A stretch of DNA of 64,000 bases, taken from positions 7,254,001 through 7,318,000 of the forward strand of contig OX442322.1 in the NCBI GenBank assembly GCA_949358305.1, given 5' to 3'. The position numbers were made by a program, and so were the translations under genes. Each line of letters opens with the position of its first letter. Position 1 is the first letter of the stretch. Source of the stretch: Strigamia acuminata (taxonomy: Eukaryota > Arthropoda > Chilopoda > Geophilomorpha > Linotaeniidae). The notes under the pieces were generated by a model. The model had not been told where the DNA came from. It ran no database searches and saw only the letters and a list, made by a program, of their open reading frames with translations. Below are positions 11,101 to 20,928 of this stretch, piece after piece.

Positions 11101-11993
11101 GTCTCCTCGGATGAGTCGGAAGATCAACACGACTACCCAGCGGAACATCCGGCTTATGAGCTCTTGCCAACTCAAAAGGTTATGAAAGAGGCTCAGTTGG
11201 CTGACGCTTGGGCAAAAGGCATTATGATGTATTTAGAGTCACAACATTTGCCGCCTGACGAAGACGAGGCCGAGAAAGTTAAAAAGCAATCTGTAGATAT
11301 GGCTTTGAATCATGGACTTCTGTGCTGGTATCCGCCAGTAACAATTGGCCAGCGCGCTCAATCGCGTCGTATTTACCTGCCGGAGCCATTGAGGCGGAAT
11401 TATTTCCATTGTTTACACTTCCCGCCAACTTCTGGCCATCTTGGAATTGAAAAGACCATGATGCGTTTGAAAACGCGTGTTTTTTGGCCAGGAATGAAGC
11501 GAGATGTGTCTGAGTGGATTAAAGTATGCGGGCCATGCCAGAGAGCGAAAGTTGAACGACGTTTGCCAATGGGAGAAATGGAAACGGAAAAACCACGCCG
11601 TCGTTTCAGAACCATTTACGTCGATTACTTTGGGAAGAAGTTGAAGTCTAGCCGAGGCAATTGCTACGCGTTTGTAATGGTGGACGCAGCTAGCAGATGG
11701 GTTGACGTTCGGCTTACTGAAACAGCGGATGTGCCGACTACAATTGCGCAGATTGAAGAATTTGTGCAACGATGGGCCTTTCCAAAGACTTTGATTAGTG
11801 ACAATGCGCCTACTTTTCGTTCTGCGCGTTTTCAAGCGCACTGTGCGGGAATGGGCATTGTGAACAAGTACATATTCGTATATCATCCGCAAGGGAATCT
11901 GGCGAAGCGCCTAAACCAGTCGCTGAAGACCTGCATTCTCGCGTACATCGATGAACACGTGAACTGGGACCGTCATATCGGTTACTTCATTCT
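8080..11993 (+). pseudogene. pol: Element B pol, part 1: protease, RT, RNase H, AT-hooks, integrase core
   Basis: Protease has FDSGAQTC near 8190 and LLLGRDF near 8398. RT carries YIDDIIVFS near 9610 and RNase H DASYSGLG near 10062. Integrase (from about 11390) has the HHCC site (CGPCQRAK) and a D/D pair (YVDYFG, ISDNAP). Breaks: an in-frame TAG at 9223; an extra T after ESDH near 10268; a frame change in the C/G runs at 10665-10697; and AKRLNQ where the catalytic Glu of the DDE triad (usually AER) is expected, so that residue is Lys. Between RNase H and integrase lie AT-hook cores VGRPRK, RGRPPK and VGRPKK (10793-10896). The frame is interrupted by a solo LTR at 11994. The protein is dead in this copy; only the family content is informative. 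Confidence 0.85.
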
Positions 11994-12482
11994 TGTTGGG
12001 TCAAAGCAGTTTTCATTTCACGAAGTTAACGGCGCACCTTTTCTGGCTAAGTGCGTTAAAGGCGAAATTCGTGTCGCATTGTTTAATGCCCCGAAATCGA
12101 GAGCCAACTGCTTTAGATTGTTTCAATACATGCTTAGCACTTCAGTTGGCTCATGTTTCACAATGGATTTCGAGTTGTCGTCTGCTATGATTTAGTTTAT
12201 CTATTATTTCCCCCAGTGCATTATCCAGTGTTAATGCTGGCTTTGAGTTATCTTTACTTTGGTTATGTAAAGAATAAATCAACCTTTCCATCAGGTTGAT
12301 TTGTTCTACTTTTAGATCGAGGGCAAATAGCCTCGACACCTGTACATATTCACTTGCTCACCTGTTCTTGCCTGAATAAAGATGGCCGACGCGTTTTGTG
12401 CGGTTTCAGGCACAAAATGACTTTTGTTTCGTCTCCAGTTTCTTTTCCGGCGTTGACAACTTCACTTATCATCGTCAATTCT
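11989..12482 (+). mobile_element. 484-bp solo LTR (copia-type) with ATTCT target duplication
   Basis: TGTTGGGTCA (11994) to ATCGTCA (12477) is flanked by ATTCT at 11989-11993 and 12478-12482. The insertion plus duplication is 489 bp, a multiple of three, and the pol frame of element B resumes on the other side. It contains an AATAAA within an inverted repeat (ATCAACCT...AGGTTGAT near 12277-12300) and a GCCTCGA...GAATAAAGATGGC block also seen at 34640-34900. A solo LTR is what homologous recombination between two LTRs leaves after excision. Confidence 0.88.
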
Positions 12483-12852
12483 GGCCATTAACGCCAGTTA
12501 TCAAACATCTTTGAAGTTCTCGCCGTATACGATGATCGTTGGACAGGAAGCGCGCTATCCAGGCGACCTCAACAGTGACACCGACGACGGAGATCCTCTT
12601 CCGCCGGATGAGGCGAAGTATTTACATCGTTACATGCTACGCGTCGGAGCCGAGGGGCGGAAGAACTTGGAGATAGCGAACCTGCGACACAAGCGATGGT
12701 ACGATCGAAAGCGACGACCCCACGACTTCAAACCTGGCGACTGGGTGACGCTGAAGAGCCGAATCTTGTCGTCAGCGGACAGGCAGGTCTCGGCAGGATT
12801 TCAGCAGCGGACGGAAGGGATCTATATAATACACCGGATCATCGGGCCAAAC
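12483..12852 (+). pseudogene. pol: Element B pol, part 2: integrase C-terminal region
   Basis: Same frame as the integrase core before the solo LTR. Shows the Ty3 integrase C-terminal pattern: SPYTMIVGQEARYP (the family block seen as TGYTPYYLMRG in element C), then KRWYDRKRRPHDFKPGDWV and a GPN turn. Cut by copia-1 at the CAAAC target site (12848-12852); the frame resumes at 19648. Confidence 0.85.
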
Positions 12853-13409
12853 TGTTGGACTTTGGAACCGCTTTTCACCTAATTAAATCGTTTTTCGATG
12901 TGAAATGGCTTTAAAATGTTTATTTTATCATTTATCGGTAATTGTTTCCATTTTCCTGGGTTATTCAGTGTTTATTTAGTGTTTTCATGCTTGTTTGTAA
13001 AGAGAATGCATGATACCGGGTTAAATGTACTCAATACATTAGGTTTCATGCATCCTCTATCTTGTTCTTATGTTTTTCATTATTATTGTTTATAATATCG
13101 GCCACCAGATGTCTCTGGCACATTGCAAATGGCCGCGCACACAGCCAGTGTGTTTCTCTATGTTTTCCAATGGTTTTTGGATCAATTATGTAAGTTTTCT
13201 CGAATTAAAGTGTATTTTGTTAATTATCAGTATTAGTTTATGTGCCACACGTCGTTATAAGTGTGGCACACGCGTTTTCTGGCCCAATACAGACCCGAAC
13301 TCGCGTTTACGCATCACGGCAATTTTTCCAGCTCATGCATTGCCGTGAGCACGTTATTTTCACGCTTCCAGCACGATTTATCGTGCATTTATTGCGCCAC
13401 AGTGCTACG
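12853..13409 (+). repeat. Copia-1 5' LTR
   Basis: Starts TGTTGGACTT and ends GCTACG. It contains several inverted repeats: ATGCATGA...TCATGCAT (about 12998-13048), GGCCA...TGGCC around CCAGATGTCTCTGG (about 13099-13131), a 9-bp stem around GTCGTTATAA (13242-13269), CACGGCAA...TTGCCGTG, and GCACGAT-TT-ATCGTGC just before the 3' end. Confidence 0.95.
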
Positions 13410-13411
13410 AG

Positions 13412-13423
13412 TGGTAGCAGAGG
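13412..13423 (+). promoter_or_regulatory. Copia-1 primer-binding site, initiator Met tRNA
   Basis: TGGTAGCAGAGG, two bases after the LTR, is complementary to the 3' end of metazoan initiator methionine tRNA (CCTCTGCTACCA), the standard copia primer. Confidence 0.88.
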
Positions 13424-13879
13424 CCTGGAAAGACACCAGTGCCTCGTTTTTTCACTAATTTTCCGTAAATTTCGCGATTTTTTCGCGATTTGTGCGGAAA
13501 TTTTTGTTTATTTCCAGTTTTTCGCCGAATTTCCGATGTCTCGACACACTTTGTACCCCGGAGTACAGTGTGGCCACATAGAACTTCATCTCGCTTAGTA
13601 CCCCGGTGTACGGCGAATTTTTTTTCAGAAGTTTTTCCCGATTTTCACAATCGGACGGCGATTTTTTTCCCGATTTTCGAAATCGGTCGGCGATCTTTTG
13701 AAGAATTCCGCATTTTTTATGCGCGGTGTGCACAGGGACGTCTGTGCATACAGATTCATCAACTTCTCCTTCCTTTTATTTCAGATTTCGAATTTATTTG
13801 TTAGTTTTAAGTTTTTTGGTGTGGGTCAATTAGAATCCTTGGCGCCCTTCGTCCAAATCTGGGCAAGCGTCACTGTATT

Positions 13880-13964
13880 CTTAGACAAGGCTGAGCCCTG
13901 CGCCACCTAACATTCCCGCGGCCCCAGGTGGTCATAAAGGACGTTAGGGGGACACTTGTCTAAG
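13880..13964 (+). ncRNA. Copia leader hairpin domain (copy 1)
   Basis: A perfect 10-bp stem, CTTAGACAAG at 13880-13889 with CTTGTCTAAG at 13955-13964, closes an 85-nt domain containing CCACCT/AGGTGG and CCTAAC/GTTAGG pairings. The same 85 nt recur at 53682-53766 in copia-2 although the sequence just upstream differs between the two elements. Position between primer site and gag suggests a packaging, dimerisation or translation signal; that role is inference. Confidence 0.5.
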
Positions 13965-14131
13965 GTTTTCAAGCCAATTTTAGCATTGGCTCCCCGTCGA
14001 GGTCTTTCCGCTTCGAACAACGTTTGTGTGTGCGTCGGTAGTGCTTCGAGTGCTTCGAGTGAAAAGTGCTTCAATTTCGTCAATTGTGCTTCGATTTTCG
14101 GAAATTTTTCGACGATTTTTCCTCCGCAATC

Positions 14132-17100
14132 ATGCAAAAGGCTTCCGAAGCGACGTTGGGACGTGTACCGGTCCTGACGACCGGCAACTACGAACAATGG
14201 CAACGAACAGTTAAGATGTTGCTCAAAAGTGAAGGCCTGTGGCATCACGTCACAGAAGACGGCGAGGAGGATTTTCTGAAGACGGCGGATGATAAAGAGA
14301 AACGCAAATATCAACGTCGGAAGGAACGAGCCCTAGGAACAATTTATTGTTTGGTATCCGAAGCCAAACAGTCGGCACTCGATGGCTGCGAGACACCGAA
14401 GGAACAATGGGACATGCTCGCCAAGATCTACGCCCCCAGTTCACTTGCCCGTCAGGCAGCTATGCGCCGACAGTTCTTGCAATTGAAACTGGAGCCGAAC
14501 GAGGAGATGCCCGATTTCCTGGGGCGTGTAGACCTGATGGTTCGTCAATTGAAGGACATCGGAGAGGACATTCTCCCTCGACATCAGGCCTACCAGTACC
14601 TCGATTTTCTTCCAGCGGATTACGACCAGGCAACGTTCTCCATTTACCATTGGCCGTTGGCGAATTTTACCCCGGCCAAAGTCTCCGAACAGCTCTTGTC
14701 GGAATACCTTCGTTTGAAGTCGAAATCCGACCACGATACGAAGAAGACGACGGCATTCGCCGCGGACAATCGCAACCGCAGTCAATCTCGCAATCCTCGT
14801 CCACTATCGCAAATTTGTTGTTTCAATTGCGATCAGATGGGCCACTACGCGAACAAATGCCCTCTTCCGCGCCGACAATCGAAGGAACAGCAACCGGCAG
14901 CTGCACTACAAGGACGATCTCGCAGCAAAAACCGACGTCGAAAGGGAACCAATTCTCAGCAACCGGGTGGTCAAAGCCGTGAAATTTCCCGCCCGCGACG
15001 TGATGCTGCGTACCTCTTGTCTGCGCCACCAGTTGTTACAGCACCGACTGTGCATTTCCTCCAATCCCACGAATGGATCGTTGATTGCGGCGCAACCGAC
15101 CACGTGTCGCACGTTAAAGCGTGGTTCACGAACTTTGTTTCCGTTGTCCCGTTTAACATCGAGTTAGGACAAGGCAGTTCGAAGGTCACAGGCAAAGGTG
15201 ACGTTCCGGTCAAGTCGCTCATCGATGGCTGCGAATGCACCGTAATGCTACGCGACGTCTTATTCGCACCTGACTTCGGCGCCAACTTAATCTCGGTTTC
15301 TCGGATTGATAAATGCGGACATCACATCCACATTCACAACTCGGAATTGCATACGTATGAAACGGACATCAAACTAAGTGTTCTTCGGGCGAAACAGAAG
15401 TCTGGACTTTATTTCGTGGATGGGCTTATCTCGCCATTCGCCGCTCCGACTAATGTTTCGAGTTCTCCACCCGTTTCATCGTTGCCTCCGACTCCGACAC
15501 CGACCACTCTAGTGACGAAGGAAGAGGACTTTCCCGCATTGCCCAAGTCTTCCAACAAGGCTAAGACGAAGTCGGCTGACAATATGACCGATTTCCGCTT
15601 GCCCGTCTCCTCCAACACCTTACTGGTCCCTTCACTTTTTCCTACCAGTCCTGCTCCTATTCCCGGATCCCAACCTCAACAGATCCGGATGTATTCCAAT
15701 GCCCTCACCTCTCCTCTTCCCGTTGCCAAGTCAAACGCAACATCACCTCCTCCTGTTGCTAAGTCAAATGCAACATCACCTCTTAAACCGGTTACTACGT
15801 CGGTCAACGTCGCGGATGCCACGGGATTGTGGCACAGCAGACTGGGTCACCTGCACACCAAAGCCATGCGGACTTTGGCTGCTAACTCCCAGGTTTACAG
15901 ACTTGATCCAGCTGCTGTTCGACAGGAACTTTCATGCAACACGTGCCGTGTCGCCAAGTCTACGCGTGCTTCGCATAAGCCGATTTCCGCGCCTTCGACC
16001 ACGAAACCGCTTGAATTGCTTCACATGGACGTCTGGGGCCCGTCGAGACTGCCTTCCATTGGTGGCGCTAATTTCGCCTTCACCATTATCGACGACGCCA
16101 CCAGGTATGCCTGGCTTTTCCCGATTGCCCGTAAATCCGATGTTTTCGCTACGTTCAAAGACTTTGTTTCCCGTGTCGAACGTATAGCCGATTGCCGGAT
16201 CAAAACGATTCGTACCGACCGTGGAGGAGAATTCATTTCAAGGGATTTTGACCGTTATCTCGCCGACAAGGGTATTGTTGCGCAACGGACCAACCCCGCG
16301 AGCCCACAGATGAATGGAGTCGCCGAACGCCTGAACCGGACGATGGGCGATTATCTCCGCTCCGTTAGATCCGAAACCGGATTTCCGCATACGCTTTGGG
16401 CCGAACTTGCTGTGACATTCGTGTACATCAAGAACCGAAGTCCACATTCGAAGCTCAACGACGAAATCCCGTACATTTTGTGGCGCCAGCGAGCTCTCTC
16501 CGTCAGACATTTTCGTAAAATCGGTTCCAAGTGCTGGGTGCACTTCACCGCACCTGGACGCAATAAACTGGACCCTCGAGCTTGGGAGGGATTTCTCGTC
16601 GGCTACGCGTCTGGAACTCGAGGATATCGTGTTTTGAATCCGGCTACGAACACTGTCACCGAAACTGTCCACGTCCAAATCGATGAACGGCAGAACTTTA
16701 AACGCTCGCCCTTTTATGTTCCGGATCCGGATGACAATGCTCCACCCATGGAGGAGCCTGCTCGTGGCCACACCCCGTCGCGTGTCACTTTTCATGATAA
16801 TTTCCCAACTCAACCTTGGCCTCGACGACGTCGCGATTCGGATAACGATTCTTCCGCCGGCAGTAGTGACGATGATGGAATTATCAGTCGTGCTCAGTCT
16901 GTCGCTTCGACCGCTCCGTCTTTCGCTTCATTTGCCCCGTCCGCCGCTGCAAGCGTGCCTCTGGATGGTGAGGCTATTCCTGATGGCTCCGTGACCGCTG
17001 CCGATGACTCCGTTACTGCAGCGACCGTTGCAGGACATGGCCAATTTTCTCCAACCATACGTTCCACGCGTTTACCCCAGCTGCGACGTTCGATCTCTTA

Positions 17101-19039
17101 CCCAACTCTTCCATGTCTTGACGATACCACGGCGATGTCTGTACAGGGTTCTGACTTTGACGACGACCTTCTTGACGAAGCGGCCGCCTTACCTATTCCC
17201 GCTCCGGGTACGCCTAATTTGGCCCCTTTACGTGCTCTTCATTGCCCTTGGAGTTTTATTGGCGGCGTTTCGCCCTTCAGCGGATGGAGGAGAGAGGAAC
17301 ATCTCCGGAAAGATCAAATCCCGGGAAAGATCAAGGTCGACGTTTATTATTATCCGGAACACGGTGTCCGCTTGCGGTCGCAGAACGATATCGCCGCTTA
17401 TTGTTTCGCACATCGGCTACCGTATGACGAGTCTATTTTCTTTTTTGGCAATTTGGAACACCACATGCCCTATGTTCCACCATCGCCTCATCGTGTCTTC
17501 ATGTGTTTTCGGGAACCGGCCACATATGCCGAAGCAGTTAAATTGCCCGAAGCACCGAAATGGACCGAAGCAATCGACGAGGAGCTTTCTACTTTCAAGA
17601 AGCGCGAGGTTTACAAAGAGGTTCCGCGTCCACCGGATAAGACAGTCCTAGGTTGCAAGTGGATTTTCAAGTTAAAATCGGACGCCACCGGGACAATTCA
17701 TCGATACCGTGCCCGACTTGTCGCACAAGGTTTCCGCCAAACAATGGGCGTTGATTTCGATGAAGTTTTTAGCCCGGTAGTTAACTTCGTGCTCATCCGA
17801 TTCTTCTTCTGTCTTCTAGTCGTCTTGTTGGGATGGAGGGATACTCATCTCGACGTAAAATGTGCCTACCTTTACGGCGACCTCGACCACGAAATCTACA
17901 TGCGGATTCCCGCCGGTGCCACATGCTCCTCGCCCGACAACGTCTGGTTGTTGACCAAGTCGCTTTACGGTCTTCATCAGTCGGGGCGCATGTGGTACCA
18001 AAAGCTCGACGAGACATTAACCGGACTCGGATTCCAGAAATTTCCGGCTTGTAATTGCGTTTACGCATTTGGACATTCGGCCATCATGTTAGTTTACGTT
18101 GACGACATCGTTTTATTTTACGCGTCGGAGAACATCCGAGACCGTATTCTTGCATTGATCACGAGCAAGTTCGAAATCGTCAACCTCGGCCCGATAACCA
18201 AGTTGCTCGGAGTGGAATTCGAGCGTCGTGACGGGAAAGTCTTCATGACTCAACGCAATTACATCGATAAACTCCTCAAAAAGTTTAATGTTTCGTCCGA
18301 TGCACTCATTAAAGTGCCTGTCACACCGGGAACCACGCTCGTGAAAGGCTCGTTGGACAATCTTCCGGATTTCCCGTATCGGTCGCTCATCGGATCATTA
18401 CTTTTTCTCGCTTCTCGCACTCGTCCCGATATCTTATACTCGGTCATCGCTCTCTCGCAGTACAACAACTGCTACGACCAAAGCCACATTAAGTGTTTGC
18501 TTCAAGTTCTTCGATATGTGGCCAATACGAGTGATTATTCCATCGAACTTTCGAAATGCGATTCGAGTCAACTGTGGGGTTGCACAGACGCCTCTTGGGC
18601 CTCCGACATCGCTACATCGAGATCATTCGGCGGATACATTGTCTACATCGGAAGTGTGCCCATTGGCTGGAGCTGCAAGAAACAGACCAGTGTTGCTTGC
18701 TCCACCATGGAAGCCGAGTTTGTGGCATTAGTCGAAATCGTCAAGGAATTATACTGGTTGGACAGTATTTATCAAGTATTTCCGCCTTTACGTCGATTAT
18801 CGAAACCGATCATATTTTCCGATGCCCTCGCCTCGATTCAGTTCACGAACAACGACATCGAGAACTCGAAAACGAAACATATTCGAGTGAAGTTTCACTG
18901 GCTTCGTGAGTGGCATATTGCCGGTTGTTTCGAACTCCGCAAGATTCCGGGTGAGATAAATGTATCCGACATTTTCACCAAGTGGCTCAGTTCAGAGCGT
19001 CTTCGAAATTTATTATCCCGGATTTTCGTCTCGAAGTAA
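14132..19039 (+). CDS. gag-pol: Copia-1 Gag-Pol polyprotein, 1635 aa, intact
   Basis: Single ORF from ATG 14132 (the frame is open further upstream, but this is the first ATG after the leader that starts the Gag-like TTGNYEQW region). Order: copia Gag; CCHC knuckle CFNCDQMGHYANKC near residue 229; aspartic protease with DCGATDH near 318, where copia proteases normally have DSGA; integrase HHCC near 567-604 and DDE (HMDVWG near 632, RTDRGGEF near 696, VAERLN near 732); RT with YVDD near 1322; RNase H with DASWAS near 1486 and ending in SDIFTKWL. Gag and Pol are in one frame without a frameshift, as in Drosophila copia. All catalytic residues I can check are present, so the copy may be active. 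Confidence 0.95.
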   Translation: MQKASEATLGRVPVLTTGNYEQWQRTVKMLLKSEGLWHHVTEDGEEDFLKTADDKEKRKYQRRKERALGTIYCLVSEAKQSALDGCETPKEQWDMLAKIYAPSSLARQAAMRRQFLQLKLEPNEEMPDFLGRVDLMVRQLKDIGEDILPRHQAYQYLDFLPADYDQATFSIYHWPLANFTPAKVSEQLLSEYLRLKSKSDHDTKKTTAFAADNRNRSQSRNPRPLSQICCFNCDQMGHYANKCPLPRRQSKEQQPAAALQGRSRSKNRRRKGTNSQQPGGQSREISRPRRDAAYLLSAPPVVTAPTVHFLQSHEWIVDCGATDHVSHVKAWFTNFVSVVPFNIELGQGSSKVTGKGDVPVKSLIDGCECTVMLRDVLFAPDFGANLISVSRIDKCGHHIHIHNSELHTYETDIKLSVLRAKQKSGLYFVDGLISPFAAPTNVSSSPPVSSLPPTPTPTTLVTKEEDFPALPKSSNKAKTKSADNMTDFRLPVSSNTLLVPSLFPTSPAPIPGSQPQQIRMYSNALTSPLPVAKSNATSPPPVAKSNATSPLKPVTTSVNVADATGLWHSRLGHLHTKAMRTLAANSQVYRLDPAAVRQELSCNTCRVAKSTRASHKPISAPSTTKPLELLHMDVWGPSRLPSIGGANFAFTIIDDATRYAWLFPIARKSDVFATFKDFVSRVERIADCRIKTIRTDRGGEFISRDFDRYLADKGIVAQRTNPASPQMNGVAERLNRTMGDYLRSVRSETGFPHTLWAELAVTFVYIKNRSPHSKLNDEIPYILWRQRALSVRHFRKIGSKCWVHFTAPGRNKLDPRAWEGFLVGYASGTRGYRVLNPATNTVTETVHVQIDERQNFKRSPFYVPDPDDNAPPMEEPARGHTPSRVTFHDNFPTQPWPRRRRDSDNDSSAGSSDDDGIISRAQSVASTAPSFASFAPSAAASVPLDGEAIPDGSVTAADDSVTAATVAGHGQFSPTIRSTRLPQLRRSISYPTLPCLDDTTAMSVQGSDFDDDLLDEAAALPIPAPGTPNLAPLRALHCPWSFIGGVSPFSGWRREEHLRKDQIPGKIKVDVYYYPEHGVRLRSQNDIAAYCFAHRLPYDESIFFFGNLEHHMPYVPPSPHRVFMCFREPATYAEAVKLPEAPKWTEAIDEELSTFKKREVYKEVPRPPDKTVLGCKWIFKLKSDATGTIHRYRARLVAQGFRQTMGVDFDEVFSPVVNFVLIRFFFCLLVVLLGWRDTHLDVKCAYLYGDLDHEIYMRIPAGATCSSPDNVWLLTKSLYGLHQSGRMWYQKLDETLTGLGFQKFPACNCVYAFGHSAIMLVYVDDIVLFYASENIRDRILALITSKFEIVNLGPITKLLGVEFERRDGKVFMTQRNYIDKLLKKFNVSSDALIKVPVTPGTTLVKGSLDNLPDFPYRSLIGSLLFLASRTRPDILYSVIALSQYNNCYDQSHIKCLLQVLRYVANTSDYSIELSKCDSSQLWGCTDASWASDIATSRSFGGYIVYIGSVPIGWSCKKQTSVACSTMEAEFVALVEIVKELYWLDSIYQVFPPLRRLSKPIIFSDALASIQFTNNDIENSKTKHIRVKFHWLREWHIAGCFELRKIPGEINVSDIFTKWLSSERLRNLLSRIFVSK

Positions 19040-19085
19040 CTTTTTCGATCATTCAACACCAACATTTTACATCGAAGGAGGGAAT

Positions 19086-19642
19086 TGTTGGACTTTGGAA
19101 CCGCTTTTCACCTAATTAAATCGTTTTTCGATGTGAAATGGCTTTAAAATGTTTATTTTATCATTTATCGGTAATTGTTTCCATTTTCCTGGGTTATTCA
19201 GTGTTTATTTAGTGTTTTCATGCTTGTTTGTAAAGAGAATGCATGATACCGGGTTAAATGTACTCAATACATTAGGTTTCATGCATCCTCTATCTTGTTC
19301 TTATGTTTTTCATTATTATTGTTTATAATATCGGCCACCAGATGTCTCTGGCACATTGCAAATGGCCGCGCACACAGCCAGTGTGTTTCTCTATGTTTTC
19401 CAATGGTTTTTGGATCAATTATGTAAGTTTTCTCGAATTAAAGTGTATTTTGTTAATTATCAGTATTAGTTTATGTGCCACACGTCGTTATAAGTGTGGC
19501 ACACGCGTTTTCTGGCCCAATACAGACCCGAACTCGCGTTTACGCATCACGGCAATTTTTCCAGCTCATGCATTGCCGTGAGCACGTTATTTTCACGCTT
19601 CCAGCACGATTTATCGTGCATTTATTGCGCCACAGTGCTACA
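19086..19642 (+). repeat. Copia-1 3' LTR
   Basis: 557 bp, preceded by the purine tract GAAGGAGGGAAT, ending GCTACA at 19642 followed by the CAAAC duplication. Confidence 0.95.
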
Positions 19643-19647
19643 CAAAC

Positions 19648-19950
19648 ACCGTGCTGTTAATGAAGGAAGATGGCAGCGTAACGCAGCCATATCACATCGT
19701 CAACTTACGACATTGGTACAGCGAGCCTGATGACAGCGCGAAGACACCAGCAGATGTTTTCGACCCTCCGGAAGTGCTGACTGCCGCTGGAAGTGAGCGC
19801 GACCCCAGTTTCATCTCTAAAGCGGACCTGGACGACATTCATCACCGCGTGGACAAATTTAGCGCGGAATCACGTGAAATTTGCATGAATTTCTATGCCG
19901 AGAACAGAGTTCGGCTGAAAGATTGCGAACACGAAGAAGGTTCGTCATGA
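19648..19950 (+). pseudogene. pol: Element B pol, part 3: C-terminal tail
   Basis: The frame of part 2 continues after copia-1 (insertion plus duplication is 6795 bp, a multiple of three) and ends at TGA 19948-19950. The first residues read like the last strand of the integrase C-terminal domain (PYHIVNLRHWY), followed by an acidic tail. Nothing more can be assigned. Confidence 0.75.
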
Positions 19951-20928
19951 ACACCTTTTTCTGCTTTTAAAGTGTTTTTTGTAATTATTAATTTATTTTT
20001 TAACATTGGTTGCATTTTTAGCTGAGTTTTGGTGTTTGTAGAATTTGTTTATATTGGAATGAGTGTGTTGTTGTGTTTTTTCATGTATTTTTACTAATCT
20101 CTAGTTTTGGACTATTTATTACTAACTGTGGTTTTTTGTCGACATTTCGGAAGGAGATGCGGAGTTAAAACTCTTTTCTTTTCCGTTCGAGATGGAGACG
20201 CGACCTTCTGTCGATTTATTTTGATTTTGTAAGCGTTTGGTGTTGGTTTTCATGCTCGTTGTTGGTTGCATGTGTGTGGTCTAGTTTACGACAGATGGCG
20301 CCGAAGTGTCTAGTGTCAGCTGACCGATGACCTCACTTTTCAATCAGTGTCTGGCAGCCATATTGTATTCGCGACTTAGCACGGTGAACATCGCCTCTTC
20401 GCGTCCCCCACATTTTTAACGCGAACTAAGCTACAACTGAGCGTGGAGGTCCGCCAAAGCGCGTTTAATACGTTTGTAACATTAATTGTGAGTATTTTTG
20501 AAGTTTTGAGTGAAAATTGTGAATTTTCGACCGCTCGAGCAACATGTATTTTTTGATAAGTGCGGCGAGTTAGGGTTAGAATTGCCCCGTACGCAAACCG
20601 ACGTATTTGAAGTGTCTTTTTGTTATTTTTCCGTCGGTATAACGCGTTAATATTGTGTAGTAAGCTTCGCCGCTACTTGTTAGAGCATATGTAATTGTTG
20701 GGGAAATTTTGTATTTTTGATTGGTTTCACTTTACGAAAAGCAAGATGGCGTCGCCATGCTCCTGGAATTTTCCTTGGAGTCACGTGATGTCCGCCATCT
20801 TTGGCGAATACCCGTATGTGTATAGATGGACTTAGCCAAATTTTCGAGCTTGTTCATTTCAAAGTGATGAGTTTGCACGCGATAGTTATTTCCTATTCGC
20901 GTTTGCTTGTTAATTTACCACCATTGTT
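19951..20928 (+). other. Element B: 1-kb noncoding spacer before the extra ORFs
   Basis: T-rich, no ORF of note, no LTR similarity seen. It includes CAGATGGCGCC near 20285, a tract rich in GTTTTT runs, and possible splice-acceptor-like stretches. It may carry the promoter or splice site used to express ORF2/ORF3; this is inference only. Confidence 0.4.

Larger units (their letters stand above)
12853..19642 (+). mobile_element. Copia-1: complete Ty1/copia element, 6790 bp
   Basis: Two 557-bp LTRs (12853-13409 and 19086-19642) enclose an initiator-Met primer site, a leader of about 720 nt, one long gag-pol ORF and a polypurine tract (GAAGGAGGGAAT before 19086). The 5-bp target duplication CAAAC is at 12848-12852 and 19643-19647. 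The LTRs look identical except the last base of the 5' copy (G, where the 3' copy and copia-2 have A). Near-zero LTR divergence and an open ORF indicate a recent insertion into element B. Confidence 0.96.

Noticed and set aside
13070-13348. ORFs in copia-1 LTRs (13070-13458, 19303-19730)
   Set aside because: LTR sequence with hairpins; frames are not kept in copia-2.
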